In this document: positions 43,688 to 51,454 of the stretch, one piece after another
How positions within the stretch are numbered: position 1 is the first letter of the stretch
How the letters are laid out: every line of letters begins with the position of its first letter
Origin: Flavobacterium sp.
GTDB lineage: Bacteria > Bacteroidota > Bacteroidia > Flavobacteriales > Flavobacteriaceae
Assembly (NCBI GenBank): GCA_029946065.1
Contig: JAQSDU010000014.1
Coordinates: forward strand, 179,160 to 243,159
Direction: 5' to 3'
DNA length: 64,000 nucleotides
Translations under genes and position numbers: made by a program
The notes under the pieces: model-generated
What the model was told of the DNA's origin: nothing
The model's database searches: none
Seen by the model: only the letters and a program-made list of their open reading frames with translations

Positions 43688-45898
43688 TTAATTCTGCGGC
43701 TCGGTTACCCTCATGATCGAAATCATCTGATACGTTTCAAGCGTATTCAATCCATTCATGTCATTGTTGTCGATTTTTATAAATACTGCAATTTCTCCTT
43801 GCTTAAGTGTCACATAATCTCCACTAGTGAATGGCGCTGTATTGATCAAAAATATATTATTAAAATGACTGAACTCTATTGGCCCATTTTCTGCTCTGAT
43901 GGCCAATCGCTCTCCGGCATTGAGGTCTGATACGATTCGGTCAATGATTCCGGAATTGTTTACAAATACAAGTTTGTTGTTTTTACAATCCAGTTCATTT
44001 GTTGCGGTATTGATGGCTACATATTGTAATATACCATAAGTCCTGCCTAATGTTTTCCATCGGAAAGCGTTTCCTGAAAGGTTTACCCCAATATTATTTT
44101 CATCGGCCAAAACGAAAGCATCATCAGCTGTATTGGCTTCCGAACTCGTCGTGACTGTATTGTTATTAATATTAACAAGCGCATTAATCACCCTGACGCA
44201 TACACCTGCTGTAATATTTGACTTGTCAACATTAAGCGAACCAAATCCTGCAGCATTTGCGAAGCGGTTATTGAGAACATTGACGGCTTTTGAGGCGAAT
44301 TCGGAACCTTGTATGTGAAGGGACACTCCCAAATTTTCGAACCAGCAGGTATCAAAAGTCACCCCATCTGCATAATCGATGTAGACCCCATAATCTGAAT
44401 CCTGGAAAGTACAATTCAGAAATGATATAACATTACCGGTCTGGTATCCTTTATTTTTAATTATCACATTATAATTATGGGCGTAAAGTGTTGCTTTGCT
44501 GTTTTTGAAACCGTCAAACTCACAGTTTATGAATGACAATTGTCCGGCCTGCCCTACAATCCGCAGGGAAACTGCATCACTATTTGCCCTGAAAACACGT
44601 ACGTTTTCAAAAATATTAAACTGATTAGGAATAAGATAGTCTTCATTACCACCTCCGTTTAAAATGATGCCATCGCCACTGAAACCACCTATATTAATAT
44701 TTTTTAAAGTAGAATCCCATAAGCCGCCATGATAAGCCGGATCAAGGTTGTTCCCACTACCCGGAATGTTGTGCTTCGCTTCAAAATTGAAACAGCTTGT
44801 CGGTTTTGACGGACTTTGATTTGTGCCTAAAAATGAAAAATTAGAGACATTTATCAACACAGGGCCTTCTTCAATATTAAACAAGCTCTTTTGTGCATCC
44901 CAACAATTACCCGTGGCATAAAATATTGTCCTTGCGATTGATTCCCCAAGCAGTGTGGTGCCGTTCTTAAGCACTAATCCATTGTCTACAAAATAACTTC
45001 CATTTGGAATATAGACAACCGACCCTTTAAGATAGGGGTCGTCATCAGCGTTAATCTCGGCAAAGTCAATAGCTTTTTGTATTTCACAAGTATAGTTGCC
45101 ACCCGTAGACATGACCCCAAAAAATTTAATATTGATATAACTTTCATATTGCCTTATCCATTTTCCGCTACAGTGCGCATTGAATGTCCTTATTATGGTC
45201 CCGCCATTGTCACCGCCATTTTCATCAATAAATGAGTTGTCTCCATCTTCACAGATGTTCATGTCTTTACAACGCTTGTAATTTTTCAGATATCGATAAC
45301 CAGAGTTTTTATCAAATTCATTTTCCCAGATAAAAATACCACCGCCTCCGTCTCCGGGACTATAATAACCCCTTACATAAACGGTTGTCGTAGTCGCACA
45401 GTCAACATATCTGAGATCATTTATGGTATCCACCATCGAGAGTGTCCCTCCTGACAATGATTGTGCATTTTGTGCAAAAAGCGCGTAAGGAACACTCATC
45501 AGCTGGGTAGTTCCCATCATCATATAATTGGTTCCCATACCATCATTTTCGATGTCCATTTCTACTTTTAGGAATTTATTGTTCAGTCCCCAGTTGATCT
45601 CTTTGAATTTACCTGTTTCCGGAGTTCCGAAACCGATAGAAAGACTGAACAATCCATTCTCATCGGTTCGCAAAGCGTTTTCGGGAGTATTTCCGTTATT
45701 AAAAGTTTCGGAATACACCACTTTGCCTTTTTCTGAATCGTCCAGAATGGAGATACGGATTGAAACAAGTTTATTAGTCAGAGGGTTTCCGTTTTTATCC
45801 TTAGCCAAGCCTTGATAACTAGTTCCCTGGGGTACTTGTGAATATAATTTAATAGATACTAACAAAAAGATCAGTAGCAGTTTATTTAATTTTTGCAT
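43688..45898 (-). CDS. Secreted right-handed beta-helix protein (pectate-lyase-3-like)
   Basis: The 736-residue protein has a signal peptide (ends KLYSQ), an N-terminal beta-sandwich typical of Bacteroidota surface proteins (VPQGTSYQGLAKDKNGNPL ... TTQLMSVPYALFAQNA), and a long repetitive region. FFGVMSTGGNYTCEIQKAID and VVYIPNGSYFVDNGLVL are the entry to a pectate-lyase-3 beta-helix, with many Asn-rich turns after it (INNNTVTTS, SGNAFRWK). It lacks a T9SS C-terminal domain. No catalytic residues can be assigned, so it may bind polysaccharide rather than cut it. The small T9SS protein upstream, three bases away, is probably in the same operon. Confidence 0.75.
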   Translation of the reverse strand: MQKLNKLLLIFLLVSIKLYSQVPQGTSYQGLAKDKNGNPLTNKLVSIRISILDDSEKGKVVYSETFNNGNTPENALRTDENGLFSLSIGFGTPETGKFKEINWGLNNKFLKVEMDIENDGMGTNYMMMGTTQLMSVPYALFAQNAQSLSGGTLSMVDTINDLRYVDCATTTTVYVRGYYSPGDGGGGIFIWENEFDKNSGYRYLKNYKRCKDMNICEDGDNSFIDENGGDNGGTIIRTFNAHCSGKWIRQYESYINIKFFGVMSTGGNYTCEIQKAIDFAEINADDDPYLKGSVVYIPNGSYFVDNGLVLKNGTTLLGESIARTIFYATGNCWDAQKSLFNIEEGPVLINVSNFSFLGTNQSPSKPTSCFNFEAKHNIPGSGNNLDPAYHGGLWDSTLKNINIGGFSGDGIILNGGGNEDYLIPNQFNIFENVRVFRANSDAVSLRIVGQAGQLSFINCEFDGFKNSKATLYAHNYNVIIKNKGYQTGNVISFLNCTFQDSDYGVYIDYADGVTFDTCWFENLGVSLHIQGSEFASKAVNVLNNRFANAAGFGSLNVDKSNITAGVCVRVINALVNINNNTVTTSSEANTADDAFVLADENNIGVNLSGNAFRWKTLGRTYGILQYVAINTATNELDCKNNKLVFVNNSGIIDRIVSDLNAGERLAIRAENGPIEFSHFNNIFLINTAPFTSGDYVTLKQGEIAVFIKIDNNDMNGLNTLETYQMISIMRVTEPQN

Positions 45899-45901
45899 AA
45901 T

Positions 45902-46309
45902 TTAATTTTTAGATATTTTATAAGATTTGACTGTGCCGTTGTATTCTACCCTAAAGATGTAGATTCCTTTATTCAGGAATGAAATATCAATGGCAGCTTC
46001 CGGAGATTGCGCTGTGTACAACAATTTTCCATCAAGTGCCAGAATGCTTACCTTAGTGATAATTATCTCTTTGGCATGTTCAATATTTAACGTAGTTTCC
46101 ACAGGATTGGGATAGATCTGAAGCACTTCCGTGGGTGTTTCATCTTTCTTTTTACTATCTAAATCAGTATGGGAATTTACGGTTATCTTACCCACAACAA
46201 ATGATAACCCTTTACCCGAAAATGTTCCGGTATAAGTCGTCTTGGGAATGCCCTGCGCATGAAGACATCCAGTAATAAAAAAAAATAACAGAAAGTAGGT
46301 TTTCATCAT
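45902..46309 (-). CDS. Small secreted protein with T9SS type A sorting domain
   Basis: The 135-residue protein has a signal peptide (FLLFFFITGCLHAQ), a short linker rich in Lys/Asp/Ser, and a C-terminal domain with LQIYPNPVETTLNIEHAKE and GIYIFRVEYNGTVKSYKISK, the type A T9SS signal. Almost the whole mature protein is the sorting domain, so it may be a remnant or a carrier. It starts the two-gene unit with the beta-helix gene, with three bases between them. Confidence 0.8.
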   Translation of the reverse strand: MMKTYFLLFFFITGCLHAQGIPKTTYTGTFSGKGLSFVVGKITVNSHTDLDSKKKDETPTEVLQIYPNPVETTLNIEHAKEIIITKVSILALDGKLLYTAQSPEAAIDISFLNKGIYIFRVEYNGTVKSYKISKN

Positions 46310-46551
46310 TAGTTACATATTTAAGGTTTATATTATTAAGAAATTTCTGTTAAATATAATTATAAAAAACATAACTATGAAGCTGTATGATAATTATTGA
46401 TTGATAAAACACACCAATTTGTCACATCAAATATTATTTTAATATAAGTTATTGTTTCGGCAAACTTAAGATTTGCCTTTTCGCTATTTCATAAAATTAG
46501 CCGCTGCGCATTCTATAATAAAAACAAATATTACAACGCAACAACACCCAT

Positions 46552-46578
46552 AAAAAAACCCCGCACTTCTGTACGGGG
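46552..46578 (-). terminator. Intrinsic terminator of the DUF6266 gene
   Basis: Read on the minus strand, CCCCGTAC and GTGCGGGG (one G-T pair) surround AGAA and are followed by seven T residues. Confidence 0.88.
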
Positions 46579-46596
46579 TCATAACTTTTAGCGTAT

Positions 46597-47235
46597 TTAC
46601 AGCAGAGTCAACCCTCCCAGATACCGGCTATTGGCCACCAGCTTGTCGTCAGCCGATGCAAAACTCGCCCAGCAGTGCACGGTGTCGCCCGTCCAATGGT
46701 TAGGTAAGTTCACCGTAGCCGTAGCCGCCGATCTTATTGCCGATTGTTGCCATTCCAAAAGCCCTTTGGTCTGGTTGTAAAATACCGAAAACAGCACATC
46801 ATCAGCCTTTGCCTGTGACTGCCCGGCGTTATCCTCCCAGGTAATGGTCATTATCGCGCCTGCCTGTGCCACGGCGGCGGCACTTTCAAGCCCGAGTAGT
46901 TCCCCTTTGGTCAGTATAACCTTAGGGTAATCTACCGTATAATCAGGATAAATGCCCGTTATTGCCTCCCGTATGTGATACGAAGTGGCGAGGTTCATCC
47001 TCGATTTATCTTCTGATGGTTGCCCGTAATAAACAGACAGCTTTCCGCTAAGCGGTGCAAGGAAGCGCGTCATGAGGCCGAATTTGGCACGCTGCTCCAA
47101 CTGTTCTGCCGTAGCAATGCGGTTGCCTTTTTTTGGAAGAGAACGCATTACGTCTTTACCTCTCCATGTTGAACCTACTACAGGCCCGACTTTTCCTGAG
47201 AACCCCCCAAGGATTCCTTTTCTGATTGTTGCCAT
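46597..47235 (-). CDS. DUF6266 family protein
   Basis: From the ATG at 47235 the 212-residue product begins MATIRKGILGGFSGKVGPVVGS, the DUF6266 opening, continues with WRGKDVMRSLPKKGNR and ends in a beta-rich half (TIRSAATATVNLP, HCWASFASADDKLVANSRYLGG). The family is found in Bacteroidota and has no known function; the opening resembles short phage-like structural proteins only vaguely. An ATG 105 bp upstream adds a non-conserved extension and I reject it. It stands alone with its own terminator. Confidence 0.85.
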   Translation of the reverse strand: MATIRKGILGGFSGKVGPVVGSTWRGKDVMRSLPKKGNRIATAEQLEQRAKFGLMTRFLAPLSGKLSVYYGQPSEDKSRMNLATSYHIREAITGIYPDYTVDYPKVILTKGELLGLESAAAVAQAGAIMTITWEDNAGQSQAKADDVLFSVFYNQTKGLLEWQQSAIRSAATATVNLPNHWTGDTVHCWASFASADDKLVANSRYLGGLTLL

Positions 47236-47737
47236 AAAATTAATTTTTAAATGTGGATAATTAGTTTTTTTGCCTGCAGGGCTATCAGGGTTTTCTGCCT
47301 GAACGGGAACGAAATTATAGTGGGTTTCCGGACTTTCCAAACGGCGTGCACGAACTTGCCTCTTATTGCACGACTATACCTATTCGTGCAGGAAAAGGCA
47401 TTTTTTTGCAGCTTACTGCAGGGTTTTGCAGTTCCTGAAAAGGCGATTTACAGTTGTTTTTTTCGGGTTTGCTTCGGATTTGCTTCGGAATGCTTCGGGT
47501 TTGTTTCGGAAAAATGCCATTTTCGGAAACAAAACCCGAACAAGACCCGAATAAAGCCTTGTTTTGTCAAGCGCAATACTGCGGTATTCGCAACGGACTT
47601 AACTGACATAAATCGCAAATGGATAGTCTGTTATGCAAATAAAAATCACAAATTATAAGATTTTACCGATCATTTGGCATTAGAATTGCTGCTTTATTAC
47701 CAACCAAAAACAATTAAAATGAACAACAACTTTATTT
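47236..47737. other. Intergenic stretch with repeats, no credible gene
   Basis: A 135-codon frame (47251-47658) exists but its product is rich in Cys, Phe and Arg without family features. The stretch holds TGCAG/CCTGAA repeats near 47385-47440 and the hairpin array at 47462-47540. Confidence 0.5.
47462..47540. repeat. TTCGG-GTTTGC tandem units leading into a long imperfect hairpin
   Basis: Four units of TTCGG[AG]TTTG-like text are followed by TTCGGGTTTGTTTCGGAAAA and its inverted copy TTTTCGGAAACAAAACCCGAA (shown shortened), with a loop of only a few bases. Confidence 0.6.
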
Positions 47738-47950
47738 TTGATTTCAACTTTGGAAGGCCCTTCACTTAGGCTTTGCATCTACGCCAAGGACATCATGGTC
47801 CTGGTGGGTTGCGGCGAACGGTCTGCCAGAAAAATCATCAGCCGGGTCAGGATGCAGTACCGAAAGGAAAAGCACCAGCCCGTTACCTTACCGGAATTCT
47901 GCGCTTATATGGGGATCCCCGAGAGCGAAGTGCAGAAAAGGCTACAGTAA
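47738..47950 (+). CDS. Small protein, possibly DNA-binding, start uncertain
   Basis: The frame encodes up to 70 residues from a TTG, with the core IYAKDIMVLVGCGERSARKII and LPEFCAYMGIPESEVQKRLQ. The two short helical pairs read like a minimal helix-turn-helix protein of the kind found in Bacteroidota accessory regions. The first in-frame ATG (47795) falls inside the core. An ATG at 47719 opens another frame (MNNNFIFDFNFGRPF) that ends at the start of the core, so a single-base shift may have separated the natural start from the body. The gene could therefore be broken. Confidence 0.45.
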   Translation: MISTLEGPSLRLCIYAKDIMVLVGCGERSARKIISRVRMQYRKEKHQPVTLPEFCAYMGIPESEVQKRLQ

Positions 47951-48066
47951 AAAGCTGAGAAAATCAATCGCGCGTGCGGAAAATTTTAGGAACGTTCTGC
48001 TTTGCGGGGCGTTTTTTTTTGGTCCCTAGCCCCAAAAGGACTACGGTATACCAACAAATGTTTTTA

Positions 48067-48189
48067 ATAAAATTTTAGCCACGAATTGCACGAATTTACA
48101 CAAATTTTATTCGTGCAAATTTGTGACTTAAGCCAAAGGCGAATAGACGAAGTAAATTCAAGGCTGTTTTTTTTAAATCAGTTCAATCT
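48067..48189 (+). repeat. 123-bp direct repeat, copy 1
   Basis: Starts ATAAAATTTTAGCCACGAAT and ends AATCAGTTCAATCT. It differs from copy 2 at only a few positions. Inside, GCACGAAT pairs with ATTCGTGC. Confidence 0.85.
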
Positions 48190-48211
48190 GTTTTATCTGT
48201 CAAATGTTTAG

Positions 48212-48334
48212 ATAAAATTTTAGCCACAAATTGCACGAATTTCCACAAATTTTATTCGTGCAAATTTGTGACTTGAGTCAAAGGCGAATAGACGAAGTAA
48301 ATTCAAGGCTGCTTTTTTTAAATCAGTTCAATCT
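48212..48334 (+). repeat. 123-bp direct repeat, copy 2
   Basis: Same length and text as copy 1 with a few substitutions (for example CCACAAATT for CCACGAATT, TTGAGTC for TTAAGCC). The period is 145 bp. Confidence 0.85.
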
Positions 48335-48367
48335 ATCGGGCGCACATATTGCTCTAATGAAATACCG

Positions 48368-48392
48368 TCATTGCGAGGCACGAAGCAATCTT
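48368..48392 (+). repeat. Solo half of the GTCATTGCGAGG inverted-repeat element
   Basis: GTCATTGCGAGGCACGAAGC plus AATCT is identical to the left end of the element at 62178. The same GAAATAC precedes both. Confidence 0.75.
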
Positions 48393-48422
48393 TTATAGGC
48401 AGGAAAAGCATTTTCCTAAAAT

Positions 48423-48438
48423 CAGGTATTGCTACCTA
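48423..48438. promoter_or_regulatory. Palindrome B: CAGGTATTGCTACCTA, upstream of patatin 2
   Basis: The half-sites AGGTA and TACCT keep the same spacing as at 41470 and 49792. It lies 40 bp before the patatin start. Confidence 0.5.
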
Positions 48439-48478
48439 ATCCTTTCTCCTATTTTTTTTATATGTTTAACGCAACGTA

Positions 48479-49699
48479 ATGCAACAAACCAATACCATGT
48501 ATAAAATCTTATCACTCGACGGCGGCGGCACCTGGGCCATATTGCAGTTGCTGACCCTCAGGGAGCGGTATCCCGGAGAAAAAGGACACGCCATCCTGCG
48601 GCATTTTGACCTCGTGATTGCCAACTCGGGCGGCAGCCTTGTGTTGGCAGCGCTCGCAGAAGACTGGGACCTGGACAAGGCCATCGGGCTGTTCAGGGAC
48701 AAGACCCAACGCGAACAGATCTTTTCTAAGAACAGCTTTTGGGAGCGGTTCTTTCCAGTGGATTATATCCGTTCGATCGGACCTAAATACAGTGCGAAGC
48801 GCAAAGGCAAGGCGTTCAAAGAAATATTCACCGAGAGCAACAAGCGGCAAATGAACGAACTCCCAGCCTTTATCGGGAAGCCTTCTTTAAAGATTATTGT
48901 GTGTACGTATGACGCGCTCAACAACCGGGCGAAATTCTTCAAGTCGTTTGGGTCGGGTCCGGGTTATGACTCGGTGCGGTTGACGCAGGCCATACATGGG
49001 TCGTCAAACGCGCCGATACAGTATTTTGACTTTCCTGCACGGTTCAAGGCCAAGAATTCTGAGATTTACTATGAGCTTTGGGACGGTGCGCTCGGCGGCT
49101 TCAACAACCCTGTTGCGGCGGGCGTGATCGAGGCCATTAAGTCGGGTGTACCCAAGAGTGAGATTGTCGTGATCTCGTTGGGCACATCAAACAAACTCAT
49201 GTCGATGGACGACAAGGACACGTTTTACCGCATCAAGCAAATCGCGATCAGGGAGCGGCATAAAAAATACCTTGTGTGGCGCATCAAATACCAGACGCAG
49301 TTTTTTATGAAGTCGATTTACAACCAGGCCAAGACGATCTTGTATGAACCGCCCGACTGGTCCAACTATGTCGCCTATATGCATTTGCACGGCGAAAGCT
49401 ACCACTTGGGCAATCCACAGCAAAACCTGGCGCGCTTTGTGAGGCTATCGCCACTGATACACATGGCACCCGACGCTACGCCCGAGTTGCTCGCACTGCT
49501 GCAGCAACTCTACAAGATGGACATGAACCTGACCACCGACGCCGAGGTGGACACGGTGCTGCAATGTTTTGAGCAGTGGAAGAACGACCGCATGCTCAAC
49601 CAGACGATTGAATTTTCGGTGGATCGCCAGAATGGTATTCATACTACGATTGGGCATTCGCGGTTTAGTGAGGGTATGGCGGCTTGGAGGGGGGTGTGA
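48479..49699 (+). CDS. Patatin-like phospholipase, CapV/CBASS-effector-like
   Basis: The 406-residue protein opens MQQTNTMYKILSLDGGGTWA; the second Met (48497) is a likely alternative start. The oxyanion loop is DGGGTW, the nucleophile Ser50 lies in VIANSGGSLVLAAL, and the catalytic Asp in LWDGALGGFNNPV. The order and length match the patatins used as CBASS effectors, such as CapV, which destroy membranes when activated by a cyclic nucleotide. No cyclase gene is adjacent, so a CBASS role is unproven. GC content is clearly higher than in the neighbouring hsd genes, which points to separate origin. Confidence 0.85.
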   Translation: MQQTNTMYKILSLDGGGTWAILQLLTLRERYPGEKGHAILRHFDLVIANSGGSLVLAALAEDWDLDKAIGLFRDKTQREQIFSKNSFWERFFPVDYIRSIGPKYSAKRKGKAFKEIFTESNKRQMNELPAFIGKPSLKIIVCTYDALNNRAKFFKSFGSGPGYDSVRLTQAIHGSSNAPIQYFDFPARFKAKNSEIYYELWDGALGGFNNPVAAGVIEAIKSGVPKSEIVVISLGTSNKLMSMDDKDTFYRIKQIAIRERHKKYLVWRIKYQTQFFMKSIYNQAKTILYEPPDWSNYVAYMHLHGESYHLGNPQQNLARFVRLSPLIHMAPDATPELLALLQQLYKMDMNLTTDAEVDTVLQCFEQWKNDRMLNQTIEFSVDRQNGIHTTIGHSRFSEGMAAWRGV

Positions 49700-49791
49700 T
49701 CTGATTGATTGCGTTGTGTGGGAAACCGTATGGATGGTGTTTAGGGATTGGTTAGGTTTGTAGTGTAAATTTTACGCACTTAATCAAAAAC

Positions 49792-49807
49792 AGGTATTTA
49801 TACCTGG
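49792..49807. promoter_or_regulatory. Palindrome C: CAGGTATTTATACCTG, upstream of the hsd operon
   Basis: A perfect 7-bp dyad around TT. It lies 138 bp before the hsdM start and 92 bp after the patatin stop, in the only intergenic gap of the operon. Confidence 0.6.
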
Positions 49808-49945
49808 GTTGGGTTGCGAAAATTTTTTTTATGTTTGGCATGGCCCATAAATATTTGTTTTTGGAAAGTCAAAAAGCTACTTTTAACAACAATTCAAATT
49901 GTCATAAACTTAAATTAAGCAACCTATTTAACTTTTCACCCAATA

Positions 49946-51454
49946 ATGGCCAAACAAGACACTAGTACTTTTGAACAAAAACTCTTTAAATCAGCAGATA
50001 AACTGCGTAAAAATATTGATGCTGCCGAATATAAACACGTTGTATTAGGTTTAATATTCTTGAAATATATATCCGAATCATTTGGTGAATTATATGATAA
50101 GCTTAAAGCTGATGAGTATTCTGATCCCGAAGATAGAGACGAATATTTAGCAGCTAATACGTTTTTTGTACCTAAAGAAGCTCGTTGGAGTCATATTCAC
50201 GCCAATGCCAAATTGCCAACTATTGGGCAAACCATTGATGAAGCTATGGAAGCTATCGAAAAGGAAAACAAAGAACTAAAAAACGTTTTACCTCAAGTAT
50301 ATGGTAGAGCCAATCTCGATAAAACTTCATTAGGCGAATTAATAGATTTAATTTCTAATACCGAACTACAAGTAGAAAACGGCAAATCAAAAGATCTTTT
50401 TGGTAGAGTGTACGAATATTTTTTGGGTGAATTTGCCAATGCCGAAGGTAAAAAGGGCGGACAATTTTACACACCAAAATCCATTGTGAAGTTGATGGTA
50501 GAAATGATTGAACCTTACAAAGGCAGAGTTTATGACCCAGCGAGTGGAAGTGGCGGAATGTTTGTAATGAGCGAAAAGTTTGTTACCGAACACCAAGGAA
50601 ACATTAAGGATATTACCGTTTACGGACAAGAAAGCAACCAAACCACTTGGAAGCTCTCTAAAATGAACCTTGCCATTCGCAACATCAACTCCAAGTTTGT
50701 AGCATGGAATACCGAAGGTACTTTTTTGAAAGATGCACACCCCGACCTAAAAGCTGATTTTATATTAGCTAACCCACCGTTTAACCAAAGCGAATGGGGA
50801 ATAGATATTTTACAAGAAGACGGACGTTGGAAATACGGCACGCCACCAAGCGGCAACGCCAATTACGGTTGGATGCAACATATGTTATACCATTTAGCAC
50901 CGCGAGGCGTTATGTCCACCGTTTTGTCTAATGGTTCTTTGAGTTCTAACACAAGTGGCGAAGGCGAAATTCGTAAAAATTTAGTAGAAAACGATTTAGT
51001 AGATTGTATTGTTGCTTTACCTAAACAACTATTTTACAATACAGGAATTCCTGCTTGTATTTGGTTTTTACGTAGAGAAAAAGCCAACCACGGCCGAGAA
51101 GTATTGTTTATTGATGCCAGCGAAATGGGGTATATGAAAGATCGTGTACACCGTGATTTGGCTGAGGAAGATATTGATTTAATTACCAATACCTACCACA
51201 ATTGGCGTAAAAGCGAAAATTACCACAATGTTAAAGGTTTTTGTAAAAGTGCTAGTATTAAAGAAATAGAAAAACACAACCACGTTTTAACGCCAGGACG
51301 TTATGTTGGTATTGAAGCAATAGAGGATGATGGTATTTCCTTTGAAATTAAGATGCAAGAGTTAACTAATTTGTTAAAAACACAAATAGATAAAGAAATT
51401 GAATTAAATAAAGAAATAGTAAATCAATTTTCTAAAATTGGATATATTTTATGA
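49946..51454 (+). CDS. hsdM: Type I restriction-modification methyltransferase subunit HsdM
   Basis: The 502-residue protein has the HsdM N-terminal helical domain (FEQKLFKSADKLRKNID ... LGLIFLKYISESF) and an N6-adenine methyltransferase domain. SAM motif I is YDPASGSGGMFVMSE (197-204 core), and the catalytic NPPF stands at 276-279 in FILANPPFNQSEWG. It methylates adenine in the bipartite site chosen by HsdS and is the first gene of a six-gene operon. The stop overlaps the hsdS start by four bases (ATGA). Confidence 0.97.
   Translation: MAKQDTSTFEQKLFKSADKLRKNIDAAEYKHVVLGLIFLKYISESFGELYDKLKADEYSDPEDRDEYLAANTFFVPKEARWSHIHANAKLPTIGQTIDEAMEAIEKENKELKNVLPQVYGRANLDKTSLGELIDLISNTELQVENGKSKDLFGRVYEYFLGEFANAEGKKGGQFYTPKSIVKLMVEMIEPYKGRVYDPASGSGGMFVMSEKFVTEHQGNIKDITVYGQESNQTTWKLSKMNLAIRNINSKFVAWNTEGTFLKDAHPDLKADFILANPPFNQSEWGIDILQEDGRWKYGTPPSGNANYGWMQHMLYHLAPRGVMSTVLSNGSLSSNTSGEGEIRKNLVENDLVDCIVALPKQLFYNTGIPACIWFLRREKANHGREVLFIDASEMGYMKDRVHRDLAEEDIDLITNTYHNWRKSENYHNVKGFCKSASIKEIEKHNHVLTPGRYVGIEAIEDDGISFEIKMQELTNLLKTQIDKEIELNKEIVNQFSKIGYIL

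Larger units (their letters stand above)
47951..48478. other. Repeat-filled intergenic stretch of 528 bp
   Basis: No reading frame is credible. It holds two 123-bp direct repeats, one half of the GTCATTGCGAGG element and palindrome B. Confidence 0.6.

Noticed and set aside
43688..45898. Phage tail spike
   Set aside because: It has a signal peptide and a Bacteroidota surface-protein N-terminus, and no phage genes nearby.
47251..47658. 135-codon + strand frame
   Set aside because: Its product is rich in Cys, Phe and Arg, has no family features, and is built partly from the TTCGGGTTTG repeats.
48067..48334. CRISPR array
   Set aside because: Only two long units with a 145-bp period and no short regular spacers.
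48479..49699. Complete CBASS operon
   Set aside because: No CD-NTase, Cap2 or Cap3 gene is found on either side; only the patatin effector type is present.
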